Of a stretch of DNA of 64,000 nucleotides, positions 8,515-18,003 are shown piece after piece (the stretch's first letter is position 1; each line of letters starts with the position of its first letter). This DNA is from Ga0077555 sp963761475 (GTDB taxonomy: Bacteria > Pseudomonadota > Alphaproteobacteria > Rhizobiales > Hyphomicrobiaceae): the NCBI GenBank assembly GCA_963761475.1, contig CAVXGT010000016.1:1-64000 (forward strand). The letters run 5' to 3'. Under the pieces are notes generated by a model. That model did not search any database. It was given only the letters and a program-made list of their open reading frames with translations, and had not been told where the DNA came from. The position numbers were made by a program, and so were the translations under genes.

Positions 8515-10032
8515 ATGCAGAGCGCCAACACATCCCCCCGCAAGAGCAAGGCCGCCGAAGCCGAGGACGACAACGTCCTCTTCCGCGCCGCCCCCCACAA
8601 CATCGACGCCGAGCAGGCCCTGCTCGGCGCCATCCTCGTCAACAACGACGCCCATGATCGTGTCTCGACCTTCCTCAAGGCCGAGCACTTCTACGATCCC
8701 CTGCACGCCAGCATCTACGAGACGGCCGCCAAGCTGATCGGCTCGGGCAAACCCGCGACACCCGTCACGCTGCGCACTTATTTCGAGACCGCGCCGCCGA
8801 TCGACCAGAACATGACCGTGCCGCAGTATCTGGGACGCCTGGCCGCGCACGCGACCACCATCATCAACGCCCAGGAGTACGGGCGCACCATCTACGACCT
8901 CGCCACTCGCCGCCAGCTGATCCTGATCGGCGAGGACATGGTCAACGTCGCCTACGATTCACCGATCGACAATCCACCCGAAGAACAGATCCAGGAAGCC
9001 GAAACGCGCCTCTTCTCACTCGCCGAGGGCAGCAAGTACGGCCAGGGCTTCCTCTCTTTCGGCACCGCGCTCACCCACGCCATCGACATGGCCAACGCCG
9101 CCTACGAGCGCGCGGGCGGCCTCTCCGGCGTCTCCTCAGGCCTGCGCGACCTCGACGCCAAGATGGGCGGCCTCCAGTCCTCCGACCTCATCATCCTTGC
9201 CGGCCGCCCCTCCATGGGCAAGACGTCGCTTGCCACCAACATCGCCTTCAACATCGCCAAGGCCTACCGCGCCGAGCAACTGGCCGACGGCTCGATAAAG
9301 GCGGCCGACGGCGGTGTCGTCGCATTCTTCTCGCTCGAAATGTCGGCCGAGCAGCTCGCAACGCGTATTCTCGCCGAGCAGGCCCAAGTCTCCTCCTCCA
9401 AGATCCGCCGTGGCGAAATCAACCCGGAAGAATTCAAGCAGCTGGTCCTCGCCTCCCAGGAGATGGCGCGCTGCCCCCTCTATATCGACCAGACCGGTGG
9501 CATCTCGATAGCCCAGCTCGCCGCCCGCGCCCGTAAGCTCAAGCGCCAGAAAGGTCTCGACGTCCTCGTCGTCGACTATCTCCAGCTTCTGACCGGCTCC
9601 GCCAAGCGGTCCGCGGAAGGCCGCGTCCAGGAGGTCTCGGAGATCACGACCGGCCTCAAAGCGCTTGCCAAGGAGCTATCGGTCCCCATCATCGCCCTCT
9701 CCCAGCTCTCCCGTCAGGTCGAACAACGCGAGGACAAGCGCCCGCAACTTTCCGACCTGCGTGAATCCGGCTCCATCGAGCAGGATGCCGACGTTGTCAT
9801 GTTCGTGTTCCGCGAAGAGTATTATCTCGAGCGCGCCGAACCCAAGCCCGGCACCCAGGACCACGAGCAGTGGCGCGCACGCATGGCTGAGGTTTTCGGC
9901 AAGGCCGAGGTTATCATCGCCAAGCAGCGTCACGGCCCGGTCGGCACCGTCACGTTGGCCTTCGAGGGAGCTTTCACGCGCTTCTCGGACCTGGCCCTGG
10001 AATCGCACCTGCCCGAGCGCCAGGAGTATTGA
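8515..10032 (+). CDS. dnaB: Replicative DNA helicase
   Basis: A 505-residue DnaB helicase that unwinds DNA at the replication fork as a hexameric ring. The N-terminal domain starts at NIDAEQALLGAILVNN. The RecA-like domain has Walker A GRPSMGKTSLA, Walker B-like VLVVDYLQLL and the conserved SQLSRQVEQREDKRP with SGSIEQDADVV. The ATG at 8515 is preferred; the frame extends to a TTG at 8482, but the extra residues resemble no DnaB start. The position upstream of alr and radA is the standard alphaproteobacterial order. Confidence 0.97.
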   Translation: MQSANTSPRKSKAAEAEDDNVLFRAAPHNIDAEQALLGAILVNNDAHDRVSTFLKAEHFYDPLHASIYETAAKLIGSGKPATPVTLRTYFETAPPIDQNMTVPQYLGRLAAHATTIINAQEYGRTIYDLATRRQLILIGEDMVNVAYDSPIDNPPEEQIQEAETRLFSLAEGSKYGQGFLSFGTALTHAIDMANAAYERAGGLSGVSSGLRDLDAKMGGLQSSDLIILAGRPSMGKTSLATNIAFNIAKAYRAEQLADGSIKAADGGVVAFFSLEMSAEQLATRILAEQAQVSSSKIRRGEINPEEFKQLVLASQEMARCPLYIDQTGGISIAQLAARARKLKRQKGLDVLVVDYLQLLTGSAKRSAEGRVQEVSEITTGLKALAKELSVPIIALSQLSRQVEQREDKRPQLSDLRESGSIEQDADVVMFVFREEYYLERAEPKPGTQDHEQWRARMAEVFGKAEVIIAKQRHGPVGTVTLAFEGAFTRFSDLALESHLPERQEY

Positions 10033-10041
10033 TCCCTGGCC

Positions 10042-10503
10042 TCACCCGCCGATGCCAAAAATCTGCCGCCGCAAGTCTTCGCCGGCAACGACTCTCACGA
10101 TCCGTCGCCGCTTGGCGGCGACGGGCGCGATGGGTGTCATAGCGACCTCGTCCTCGCCGTCATCCGATGCGCGCCAGCCCAGTGCCGCCTTGGCCTGGGC
10201 TGCCGCCCGCTCCTCGATCACCGCTTGGTCGATGAAGCGCACGCCGGTGGCGGTTCCATCCTGCCGGCGCACCTCGCACAGGCTATCGATGTCCTTGGCC
10301 TCGATCACAAGCCGGAACACCGACAGCGGCGCCAGCGTGACCGCCAGGTCGAGCAGCGCCCCGCCATCGGAAAGATTGCGCACGGTACAAGGTTCAGGCC
10401 GTTTACCAGCGATATGGGCGAAGGCATGGATGGTGACCTCACGGCGTCCGAAACCACGCCTATCCCCGACTTGAAGTCCGCGACGCATGCCGTGCTCCGC
10501 CAT
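10042..10503 (-). CDS. PilZ-like domain protein
   Basis: A protein of about 153 residues with a PilZ-like pattern: an Arg-rich start (RRGFGRREV), then VRNLSDGGALLDLA, which resembles the (D/N)xSxxG motif of c-di-GMP-binding PilZ domains, then strands ending in ATGVRFID. The C-terminus is basic (AAKRRRIVRVV). PilZ proteins act as c-di-GMP effectors. The RxxxR half of the binding motif is only partly matched, so ligand binding is uncertain. The start is ambiguous; ATGs at 10503 and 10488 are both reasonable. It converges on dnaB with 9 bases between stops and diverges from alr. Confidence 0.7.
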   Translation of the reverse strand: MAEHGMRRGLQVGDRRGFGRREVTIHAFAHIAGKRPEPCTVRNLSDGGALLDLAVTLAPLSVFRLVIEAKDIDSLCEVRRQDGTATGVRFIDQAVIEERAAAQAKAALGWRASDDGEDEVAMTPIAPVAAKRRRIVRVVAGEDLRRQIFGIGG

Positions 10504-10660
10504 CCATTCAACGAATCCAAAGAACAGAACATTTGCCGACAAATCGTAACAAGCTGTTAATCGCTGCCTCAAAGCCCCGCTCAGCGCGGTCCCTGCCGGT
10601 GCGCGCGTACCCGCATCGCGCCGATCCTGTTATGCTCGCCGCCCGCAGGAGGAGCGCCAG

Positions 10661-11797
10661 GTGATTCGCCAGACCAACGCCATACCCCCCGACGCGCGTG
10701 CCGTCTTGACCGTCAACCTGGAGGCGTTGCGAGCCAATTGGGGCGCTCTCAACCAGGCATCCGGAACCGCTGAGTGCGCCGCCGTCATCAAGGCCGATGC
10801 GTATGGCCTGGGTCTCAGCGAGATCACCACCGCCCTGGTCGAGGAAGGCTGCAAGACGGTGTTCGTCGCGACCCTCGGCGAGGCTCGCGCGGTCCGCCAG
10901 GCCCATCCCGGACTGACCATCTACGTGCTCGACGGCCTCTTGCCCGGCGCCGCCGCCCACTATGCCGGATTTGATCTTCGCCCCTGCCTCTCAAGCCTCG
11001 ACGAGGTGCGCGAGTGGTCGGCCTGGTGCGATGCCACCGGTCGCCGCCTGCGGGCCGCTCTCCACCTCGACACCGGCATGAACCGCCTGGGCCTCGGCAC
11101 AGTCGAGCTCAGCCAGCTCGCCAACGCCGAGCGCGATCTCCTGACGCACTTCGAGCTCGCACTCGTCATGAGCCATTTGGCCTGCGCCGACACCCCATCC
11201 CACCCGATGAACAAACTGCAGCTCGACCGCTTCCAGGCCATGCGCCGCGAGCTGCCCCCGGCGCCGGCGAGTCTCGCCAACTCCGGCGGCATTTTTCTCG
11301 GCTCCGATTATCACTTCGATCTCGTACGCCCGGGTATCTCGCTTTACGGCGGCCGCGCCATCGAGGGTGCGCCCAATCCCATGCAGTGGGTCGTCCGCCT
11401 CCAGGCCCGCATCCTGCAGGTACGCGACGTCCCTCAAGGCTCGGCCATCGGTTACGGTGCCACTTTCGCAGCCACCCGCGAGTCCAAGGTCGCCACCCTC
11501 GCCTGCGGCTATGCCGATGGTTTCCTGCGCGCGCTGTCGAGCAGTAGCGCCCGACCCGGCCCGGTGGGCTTCATCGGTGATCACGCCGTGCCCGTCGTCG
11601 GCCGCGTCTCCATGGATCTCCTCACCGTCGATGTCACCGGCGTTCCCCCACGCCTTGCCGCCCGCGGCGGCTGGGTCGAGGTGCTCGGCGCCCGCACCAC
11701 CATCGACGACCTCACCGACCGCGCCGGCACCATCGGCTACGAGCTGCTGACCCGTCTCGGTCGCCGCGTACATCGCATCTATCAAACCGCAGGGTAA
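10661..11797 (+). CDS. alr: Alanine racemase
   Basis: A 378-residue PLP enzyme that interconverts L- and D-alanine for peptidoglycan. The PLP lysine is in AAVIKADAYGLG (Lys44). The catalytic-tyrosine region is AIGYGATFAA, and HLDTGMNRLG and VGRVSMD are also conserved. It starts at GTG 10661, preceded by a strong AGGAGG ribosome binding site 9-10 bases upstream. It ends 3 bases before radA, so alr and radA are an operon. Confidence 0.96.
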   Translation: MIRQTNAIPPDARAVLTVNLEALRANWGALNQASGTAECAAVIKADAYGLGLSEITTALVEEGCKTVFVATLGEARAVRQAHPGLTIYVLDGLLPGAAAHYAGFDLRPCLSSLDEVREWSAWCDATGRRLRAALHLDTGMNRLGLGTVELSQLANAERDLLTHFELALVMSHLACADTPSHPMNKLQLDRFQAMRRELPPAPASLANSGGIFLGSDYHFDLVRPGISLYGGRAIEGAPNPMQWVVRLQARILQVRDVPQGSAIGYGATFAATRESKVATLACGYADGFLRALSSSSARPGPVGFIGDHAVPVVGRVSMDLLTVDVTGVPPRLAARGGWVEVLGARTTIDDLTDRAGTIGYELLTRLGRRVHRIYQTAG

Positions 11798-11800
11798 GGC

Positions 11801-13177
11801 ATGGCCAAAGCAGCTCGCAGCTCATTCGTCTGCCAGAACTGCGGCGGCGTCGCCACCCGCTGGGTCGGCAAATGCCCCGCCTGCGGCGAGTGGAACACCC
11901 TCGTCGAGGAAACCGACGCCGGCCCGCCGCCGGGTTCGGGCGTCACCTCCAAGACCCGCGGCCGCATCGTTCCGTTGGAGACGCTGGCGAGCCGCAGCCA
12001 GGCACCACCCCGCCTGCCGACCGGCATCGACGAGCTCGACCGGGTGGCCGGCGGCGGCATCGTGCAGGGCTCGGCACTTCTCATCGGCGGCGAGCCCGGC
12101 ATCGGCAAGTCCACACTCTTGCTGCAGCTTGCAGCGTCCCTTGCCAATCGCGGCCAGCACACCGTCTATTTTTCCGGTGAGGAAGCTGCAGCCCAGGTCC
12201 GGCTCCGCGCCGAACGCTTGGGCTTGACGAACGCGCCGGTGCTTCTTGCCAGCGAGACTAATCTCGCCAACATTCTCGCAACCCTCTCGGACGGCAAGCG
12301 CGCCGATCTCATCATCATCGATTCGATCCAGACCCTTTGGGCCGAAGCCCTCGACGCCGCCCCCGGCACCGTCAGCCAGGTCCGCGCCGCCACCCAGTCC
12401 CTCATCCGCCACGCCAAGCAGACCGGCTCCGCCCTCGTTCTCGTTGGCCACGTCACCAAGGACGGCCAGATTGCGGGCCCCAAGGTCGTCGAGCATATGG
12501 TCGACACCGTTCTGTCCTTCGAAGGCGACCGCGGCCACCCCTTCCGCATCCTTCGCGCCACCAAGAACCGGTTCGGCGCCACCGACGAGATCGGCGTTTT
12601 CGAGATGGCGACCACCGGCCTGCGCGAGGTCGCAAATCCATCCGAGCTTTTCCTCGGCGATCGCGAATCGGGCGCGCCGGGTGCCGCTGTGTTCGCCGGC
12701 GTCGAAGGCACACGCCCCGTGCTGGTCGAGATCCAGGCGCTGGTCGCCCCCTCGGCGCTGGGCACACCGCGCCGCGCCGTCGTTGGATGGGACAGCCACC
12801 GCCTCGCCATGGTGCTCGCCGTGCTCGATGCCCGCTGCGGCGTCAGCCTCGCACAGCACGACGTCTACCTGAACGTCGCCGGCGGCCTCAGGATCTCCGA
12901 GCCTTCCGCCGACCTCGCCGCCGCCGCCGCCCTGCTGTCGTCACTTTCCGGTGCTGCTCTGCCAACGGATCACGTCTACTTCGGGGAAATCTCCCTCTCC
13001 GGTGCGGTCAGAGCAACCAGCCACATGACCATCCGCCTCAAGGAGGCCAGCAAGCTCGGCTTCAAACGCGCCGTCGTTCCCGCAGCCGGCGACATCGACG
13101 CTGATGCCGCACGGATCGATGTCGACCGCTTAGGCCATCTCAAGGAACTTGCCGAGCGGATTGGTCCATGCCAGTGA
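11801..13177 (+). CDS. radA: DNA repair protein RadA
   Basis: This 458-residue protein has all RadA parts in order. The N-terminal C4 zinc finger is CQNCGG...CPACGEW (residues 8-29). Next come the RecA-like ATPase with Walker A GGEPGIGKSTLLLQ, the RadA signature KNRFGATDEIGVFEM, and a C-terminal Lon-like domain. RadA is a branch-migration helicase acting in recombination. It begins 3 bases after the alr stop. Confidence 0.97.
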   Translation: MAKAARSSFVCQNCGGVATRWVGKCPACGEWNTLVEETDAGPPPGSGVTSKTRGRIVPLETLASRSQAPPRLPTGIDELDRVAGGGIVQGSALLIGGEPGIGKSTLLLQLAASLANRGQHTVYFSGEEAAAQVRLRAERLGLTNAPVLLASETNLANILATLSDGKRADLIIIDSIQTLWAEALDAAPGTVSQVRAATQSLIRHAKQTGSALVLVGHVTKDGQIAGPKVVEHMVDTVLSFEGDRGHPFRILRATKNRFGATDEIGVFEMATTGLREVANPSELFLGDRESGAPGAAVFAGVEGTRPVLVEIQALVAPSALGTPRRAVVGWDSHRLAMVLAVLDARCGVSLAQHDVYLNVAGGLRISEPSADLAAAAALLSSLSGAALPTDHVYFGEISLSGAVRATSHMTIRLKEASKLGFKRAVVPAAGDIDADAARIDVDRLGHLKELAERIGPCQ

Positions 13178-13246
13178 AACATATCTCTCGCATGCGTTCG
13201 CAGCGACAGCTCGCCCACGCATTCCCGGAGCCCATCAAAGGATCTC

Positions 13247-13921
13247 GTGAAAATGCTCGGCCCCCTCTCCTATCTTGACGCGGCTCTCCTCGCCGTCGCG
13301 GTTCTGTCGGGGCTGCTCGCCATGTACCGCGGCTTCACCCGTGAGGTCCTCTCGATCCTGTCGTGGGTCGCTGCCCTCGCAGCCGTGCTCTATTTCGTTC
13401 TCTATCATAAGCCCGCCGCCGAGCAGCTCGCCGCCCAGTACCTTGCCAGCATGGACGCCAAGCAGGGCACCACCGTCGTCCAGATCCTTCTCGGCGCCAT
13501 CATCTTCCTGTTCGTGCTGGTGATCGTGCACCTGATCACCGCCCGGATCTCCAATTCGATCCTCGACAGCCGCGTCGGCATGATCGACCGCATCCTCGGC
13601 TTCGCCTTCGGCGCCGCCCGGGGCTTCGTTCTGATCGTCATTCCCTTTATGTTCTACGAGGCGTTCTATCCCGATCCCGCCAATCAGGCGGTATGGGTGC
13701 GCCAATCCCGTTCACTGCCCTACATCAAGAGCACGGGCAACGCCTTCAAGACCATATTGGTGCGCGTGGTGCCCTCGTCCCTGACCGAGCCAAAGGCCGA
13801 GCAGCAGGGCTTCCACGGCTTTCCTAACCGAGCTGTGCAATTTGTTTACATCAACACAGGTCGGGATGGCGCCGGTCGCGAAAACGTCATATATCCCGCA
13901 CGAGTGCAACGCTCCGGTTGA
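13247..13921 (+). CDS. cvpA: CvpA family membrane protein
   Basis: A 224-residue inner-membrane protein of the CvpA (colicin V production) family with four predicted membrane helices. It has YRGFTREVLSILSW near residue 25 and SRVGMIDRILGFAFGAARGFVLI near residues 108-130. Its position just before purF matches the cvpA-purF pair of many proteobacteria. The start is GTG 13247 or, two codons on, ATG 13253; AAAGGA near 13237 fits the GTG slightly better. Family function remains unclear (envelope stress or colicin export). Confidence 0.93.
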   Translation: MKMLGPLSYLDAALLAVAVLSGLLAMYRGFTREVLSILSWVAALAAVLYFVLYHKPAAEQLAAQYLASMDAKQGTTVVQILLGAIIFLFVLVIVHLITARISNSILDSRVGMIDRILGFAFGAARGFVLIVIPFMFYEAFYPDPANQAVWVRQSRSLPYIKSTGNAFKTILVRVVPSSLTEPKAEQQGFHGFPNRAVQFVYINTGRDGAGRENVIYPARVQRSG

Positions 13922-13982
13922 CATCCAACATCCGGGCCGTTTCAGCGACAGCCACCGGCGAGCCAACGACGGAGTGGATCTG

Positions 13983-15501
13983 ATGACCCAGGGCAGCGAC
14001 AGAGACGGGCACGAAGGCGGCAGCTTTGCACGCCACGACGAGGGCTTCGGACGACTTCCAGATTGGCTCGATGAGGATCGCCTGCACGAAGAATGCGGCG
14101 TCTTCGGCGTTTATGGCCACGACGACGCCGCGGCCATCACCGCGCTGGGCCTGCACGCCCTTCAGCATCGCGGCCAGGAAGGCTGCGGCATCGTCACTTA
14201 CGACGGCCGCCACTTCAATCAGGAGCGCCGCCTTGGCCTCGTCGGCGACCACTTCTCGCGCTCCGATATCATCGACCGCCTCACCGGCCGCATGGCCGTC
14301 GGTCACAATCGCTACTCGACCACCGGCAAGGTGCTGCTGCGCAATGTCCAGCCACTGTTCGCCGATCTCGATCAAGGCGGATTTGCCGTAGCCCACAACG
14401 GCAATCTCACCAATGCGCTGACCGTCCGCCAGGATCTCGTGCGCTCCGGCTCCATCTGCCAGTCGACCTCCGACACCGAGATCATCCTCCACCTCATCGC
14501 CCGCTCCAAAAAGCGCCGCATCGTAGAGCGCTTCATCGACGCCCTGCTGCAGATCGAGGGCGCATACGCGCTCACCTGCCTCACCAACGACATGTTGATC
14601 GGCGCGCGCGACCCTATGGGCATCCGGCCGTTGGTCCTCGGACAACTCGATGGTGCCTACGTCCTGGCATCGGAGACCTGCGCCCTCGACATTGTCGGCG
14701 CCGAGTTCGTGCGCGAGATCGACAACGGCGAGGTCGTCGTCATCACTGACGAAGGTATCGAATCACATCGCCCCTTCCCACGTCGCCCGGCGCGACCCTG
14801 CGTCTTCGAGTACGTCTATTTCGCCCGTCCCGACAGCCTCATCGGCGGTCGCAGCGTCTATGCCATGCGCAAGCAGATGGGCGCGGAACTCGCCGCCGAA
14901 TCGGGTGTCGAGGCCGACGTGGTCGTGCCGATCCCTGAACTCGGGCGTTCCCGCAGCCATCGGCTACGCCCAGGCAGCAAAAATCCCCTTCGAGCTCGGC
15001 ATCATTCGCAATCACTATGTCGGCCGCACCTTCATCGAGCCCGAGCAGAAAATTCGCCAGCTCGGCGTCAAGCTTAAGCATTCCGTCAATCTCGGTGTCA
15101 TCCGGGGTGCCCGCATCGTCCTCCTCGACGACAGCATCGTGCGCGGCACTACCTCCCGCAAGATTGTCGCCATGTTGAAAGATGCTGGCGCGCGCTCGGT
15201 GCACATGCGCATTTCCTGTCCCCCCGTCCGCCATCCCGATTTCTACGGCATCGACACGCCGAAGACTTCTGAGCTGTTGGCCGCTACTCATACAGTCGAG
15301 GAAATGCGCGCGCACATGGGCGCCGACAGCCTCGCCTTTCTGTCCGTCGAAGGTCTCTACCGCGCGCTCGGCCAGGACCAGCGTGACGGCCGTAATCCCC
15401 AATTGACCGACCACTGCTTCACCGGCGAATACCCGACCCGCCTGGTCGATCAGGAAGGGGCTGGCAACCACCAGCTTTCGTTGTTGGCCGAGGCGAGCTG
15501 A
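13983..15501 (+). CDS. purF: Amidophosphoribosyltransferase (frameshifted)
   Basis: PurF transfers the glutamine amide to PRPP in the first committed step of purine synthesis. The ATG at 13983 gives a short propeptide before the nucleophile in EECGVFGVYG (Cys38). The glutaminase domain reads well (LQHRGQEGCGI, AVGHNRYST, AHNGNLTN). The PRPP domain has VLLDDSIVRGTT. A single extra base near 14936-14946 shifts the frame in the middle of PIPESGVPAAIGYAQ. The first frame then runs into unrelated residues to 15077, while the true continuation lies in the neighbouring frame to 15501. Nothing is missing on either side, so a one-base sequence error is the simplest reading. If real, the organism would need purines or another PurF. 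Confidence 0.92.
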
Positions 15502-15804
15502 CCGCTCGACCGGAATTGCCCGCTTATACGTTCGGCCTCAGCGACGATACGACCACCGTGCGTTGATAAATGCGTGCGCGCGCCGGCAGCGGCCTGCCGT
15601 CCAGCGGCACGCATTTGAGCCCCTGGTCCGCAACCGAGCGCCTCGCGCCCACGCACGCCGACTGCTTCTTCCCGCAACCGTCGTGCAAGACCGCCACAGC
15701 CCGAATCTCCGCAAGTTGCCGCTGCAGGCGTCTTGGATTGCAGTGCCCACCCGAATCGAGGCACACACCAGTCAACGCCAACGGGCCATGCGGGGAGGCT
15801 CCAC
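15502..15804. other. Intergenic region purF-marR
   Basis: About 300 bases without a confident gene. A minus-strand frame (15524-15781) would give an 85-residue, Cys-containing protein ending in RTVVVSSLRPNV. It has only a TTG start and no clear ribosome binding site, so it is not called. A GGGGAGG ribosome binding site for the MarR gene lies at the end. Confidence 0.4.
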
Positions 15805-16284
15805 ATGAATATTATGACACCAACCGTCCGGCCCGCTCAGTCGGAGCTGGGCAACATCGCAACAGCCACCACCGACACGTGTATTGCAACGCGCGTCCGC
15901 CAGTTGTCGCGCATCATCACACGCGTCTATGACGACGCCCTGCGGCCGCACAAGATCACAGCCAGCCAGTTTACGCTACTCACCCAGCTGGCCCAGACCG
16001 ATGGCATCACCGCCGCCGAGATCGGCCTAGACCTTGATATCGAGAAGTCCACGCTCTCGCGCAACCTCAAGCGACTTCTCGCGCTGGGCCATATCGACAT
16101 GGACCCGCCCGCCGGCCGCCGCGGCCGCGGCCTTCACCTGACCCCGCGCGGCCAGGCCGTCATCCGCGAGGCGTATCCCGTTTGGCAGGAAGCCCAGCGC
16201 CGCGCTGTCGAAGCCATGGGCGCCGACGCCCAGCAGGTGCTCGACGGTCTCCTCTCGCATGCCGAGAAGCTGGCAGCGCCCTGA
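15805..16284 (+). CDS. MarR-family transcriptional regulator
   Basis: A 159-residue winged-helix regulator. The core pattern is ITASQFTLLTQLAQTDGITAAEIG, then DIEKSTLSRNLKRLLALGHI (recognition helix region) and the wing RGRGLHLTPRG. MarR proteins act as dimeric repressors released by small ligands. The ATG at 15805 follows a good Shine-Dalgarno sequence; the frame extends upstream, but those residues have no family features. The ligand and targets are unknown. A terminator-like hairpin follows at 16322-16347, so it is probably monocistronic. Confidence 0.9.
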   Translation: MNIMTPTVRPAQSELGNIATATTDTCIATRVRQLSRIITRVYDDALRPHKITASQFTLLTQLAQTDGITAAEIGLDLDIEKSTLSRNLKRLLALGHIDMDPPAGRRGRGLHLTPRGQAVIREAYPVWQEAQRRAVEAMGADAQQVLDGLLSHAEKLAAP

Positions 16285-16321
16285 GGTTTGCACCCATAAG
16301 CCCTCACCGGCTAACGTGCTG

Positions 16322-16347
16322 AGGCGCTCGCGCGACGGGCGCCTTTT
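16322..16347 (+). terminator. Rho-independent terminator after the marR-like gene
   Basis: The stem AGGCGC (16322-16327) pairs with GCGCCT (16339-16344) and is followed by TTTT. It lies 38 bases after the MarR stop and just before the pncC start. Confidence 0.65.
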
Positions 16348-16364
16348 GCATTTGGAAGCCCATC

Positions 16365-16856
16365 ATGTTCCCGCCTGATCTGCTCGCCCGTGCCGACGCC
16401 CTGCTCGCGACGCTGCGTGGCCGCGGGATCAGACTGGCCACAGCGGAAAGTTGTACCGGCGGTCTCATCGCCGCCCTCTTCACCGAAATCCCCGGCTCAT
16501 CCGACGTCGTAGAGTGCGGTTTCGTCACCTACTCCAACCACGCCAAATCCACTCTGCTCGCAGTGCCCGTCACATTGCTCGAACAACATGGCGCCGTCAG
16601 CCCGCAAGCCGCCTGCGCCATGGCGGAAGGCGCACTTGCCGCCTCCCGTGCGACGCTCGCCGTCTCCGTCACCGGTCTGGCTGGTCCCGGCGGTGGCAGC
16701 CGCACGAAACCCGTTGGCCTCGTCTATTTGGGCCTCGCCCGTCCCGGCAGCCCAACGCAAATCGTGGAGCAGCGCTTTGGCCCGGTCGGCCGATCCGCCG
16801 TTCGCCAGCAAGCTGTCGCCGCCGCCGTCGCCTTGCTCGAAGGCGCTGTGACATAA
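16365..16856 (+). CDS. pncC: CinA C-terminal-type nicotinamide-nucleotide amidohydrolase
   Basis: A 163-residue stand-alone CinA C-terminal domain that deamidates nicotinamide mononucleotide to nicotinate mononucleotide in pyridine-nucleotide salvage. Diagnostic sequences are LATAESCTGGLIAA near residue 25, ECGFVTYSNHAKS and VTGLAGPGGGS. Length is typical of the single-domain PncC form. It starts at the ATG at 16365, directly after the marR terminator. Confidence 0.93.
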   Translation: MFPPDLLARADALLATLRGRGIRLATAESCTGGLIAALFTEIPGSSDVVECGFVTYSNHAKSTLLAVPVTLLEQHGAVSPQAACAMAEGALAASRATLAVSVTGLAGPGGGSRTKPVGLVYLGLARPGSPTQIVEQRFGPVGRSAVRQQAVAAAVALLEGAVT

Positions 16857-16992
16857 CGTCGGCAATCCCCGCCAACACCTTCCCTCTCTTGACGTTTTGC
16901 TCCTCCCCTCCCTCGCGGCACCATTCCCCAGCCCCTTGCCCTCCCCTTCCTCACCCGCTAGCACTTCGCACGGGGACCCTCGGGAGAGCGCC

Positions 16993-17721
16993 ATGGCCGA
17001 CGACAAACCACTCAAGGGGCGGATCGCCCTCATCACCGGCGCCTCGCGCGGCATCGGACGTGCCGCAGCCCTGGGGCTCGCAAACGCCGGCGCCCACGTC
17101 GTCATGCTCGCCCGCACCGTCGGTGCCCTGGAAGAAGTCGACGACGAGATTCGCGCTGCCGGCGGCTCTGCCACTCTCGTCCAGCTCGACCTGAAGCAGA
17201 CCGACAAGCTCGATGCGCTCGGCCCGAGCCTGCTGCAACGCTGGGGCAAGCTCGACATCCTCGTGGCCAACGCCGGCATCCTCGGGCCGCTGTCGCCGTT
17301 GGGCCACGTCACCTCCGATTCCTGGAACGAGGTGATCGCCATCAACCTCACGGCCAACTGGCACATCATCCGCTCGGTCGACCCGCTGATCCGCCGCTCC
17401 GACGCTGGTCGCGCCGTTTTTGTCTCGTCGGGAGCAGCACTCGCCCGCAACGCCTACTGGGGCCCCTACGCCACCTCCAAGGCCGGCCTCGAGGCCCTCG
17501 CCCGCACCTGGGCCCTCGAGTTGGCCGACACACCCGCCAAGGTCAACGTCATCAATCCCGGCCCCATCCGTACCGGCATGCGTGCCAAGGCATTTCCAGG
17601 CGAGGATCCGATGAGCCTCGCAACCCCCGACGACATCGTGCCCCTGTTCATCGAGCTCGTGAGCCCCGCACACACCGAATCGGGCCGCGTCCACGACTTC
17701 AAGACCGGCCAAATCCGCTGA
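16993..17721 (+). CDS. Short-chain dehydrogenase/reductase (SDR)
   Basis: A 242-residue classical SDR: nucleotide-binding GASRGIG (near residue 18), the NAG motif in LVANAGILGP, catalytic Ser in VSSGAA and the YxxxK motif in GPYATSKAGLEAL. These enzymes reduce or oxidise carbonyl/alcohol groups with NAD(P). The substrate cannot be read from sequence. ATG 16993 is chosen for its fit to the family; the open frame extends to 16897. It sits upstream of the CoA-transferase/ThDP-enzyme pair but is separated by 282 bases, so a shared role is only possible. Confidence 0.93.
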   Translation: MADDKPLKGRIALITGASRGIGRAAALGLANAGAHVVMLARTVGALEEVDDEIRAAGGSATLVQLDLKQTDKLDALGPSLLQRWGKLDILVANAGILGPLSPLGHVTSDSWNEVIAINLTANWHIIRSVDPLIRRSDAGRAVFVSSGAALARNAYWGPYATSKAGLEALARTWALELADTPAKVNVINPGPIRTGMRAKAFPGEDPMSLATPDDIVPLFIELVSPAHTESGRVHDFKTGQIR

Positions 17722-18003
17722 CGTCGCCGGCCCGCACGCGCTCCCGGCTGCACAGCCACGCCAAACGTGATTGACGAACTCCGCAACCTCAGCCCATCCT
17801 CATGGTCTGGTGAGGCGGATCGCTGATCACCGTCGTCTCGGTCAGCCTCATTGCTGGCCCTTGCGAAGGCAAAGCCTCATCACGCGCATGATCCCGCGCG
17901 TGGACTCGAGCGTTGCCGAGGCTCACTCAAACCGCCCGCAATCGGCGGCGAGCTAAACAAGCGAGGCCACCCGCCCCAGCCATTGCCTGACGAGGACAAA
18001 ACC

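Noticed and set aside
15524..15781. 85-residue minus-strand frame with four or more Cys between purF and the MarR gene
   Set aside because: It has only a TTG start, no ribosome binding site and no recognisable family. It could be real, but I cannot support it.
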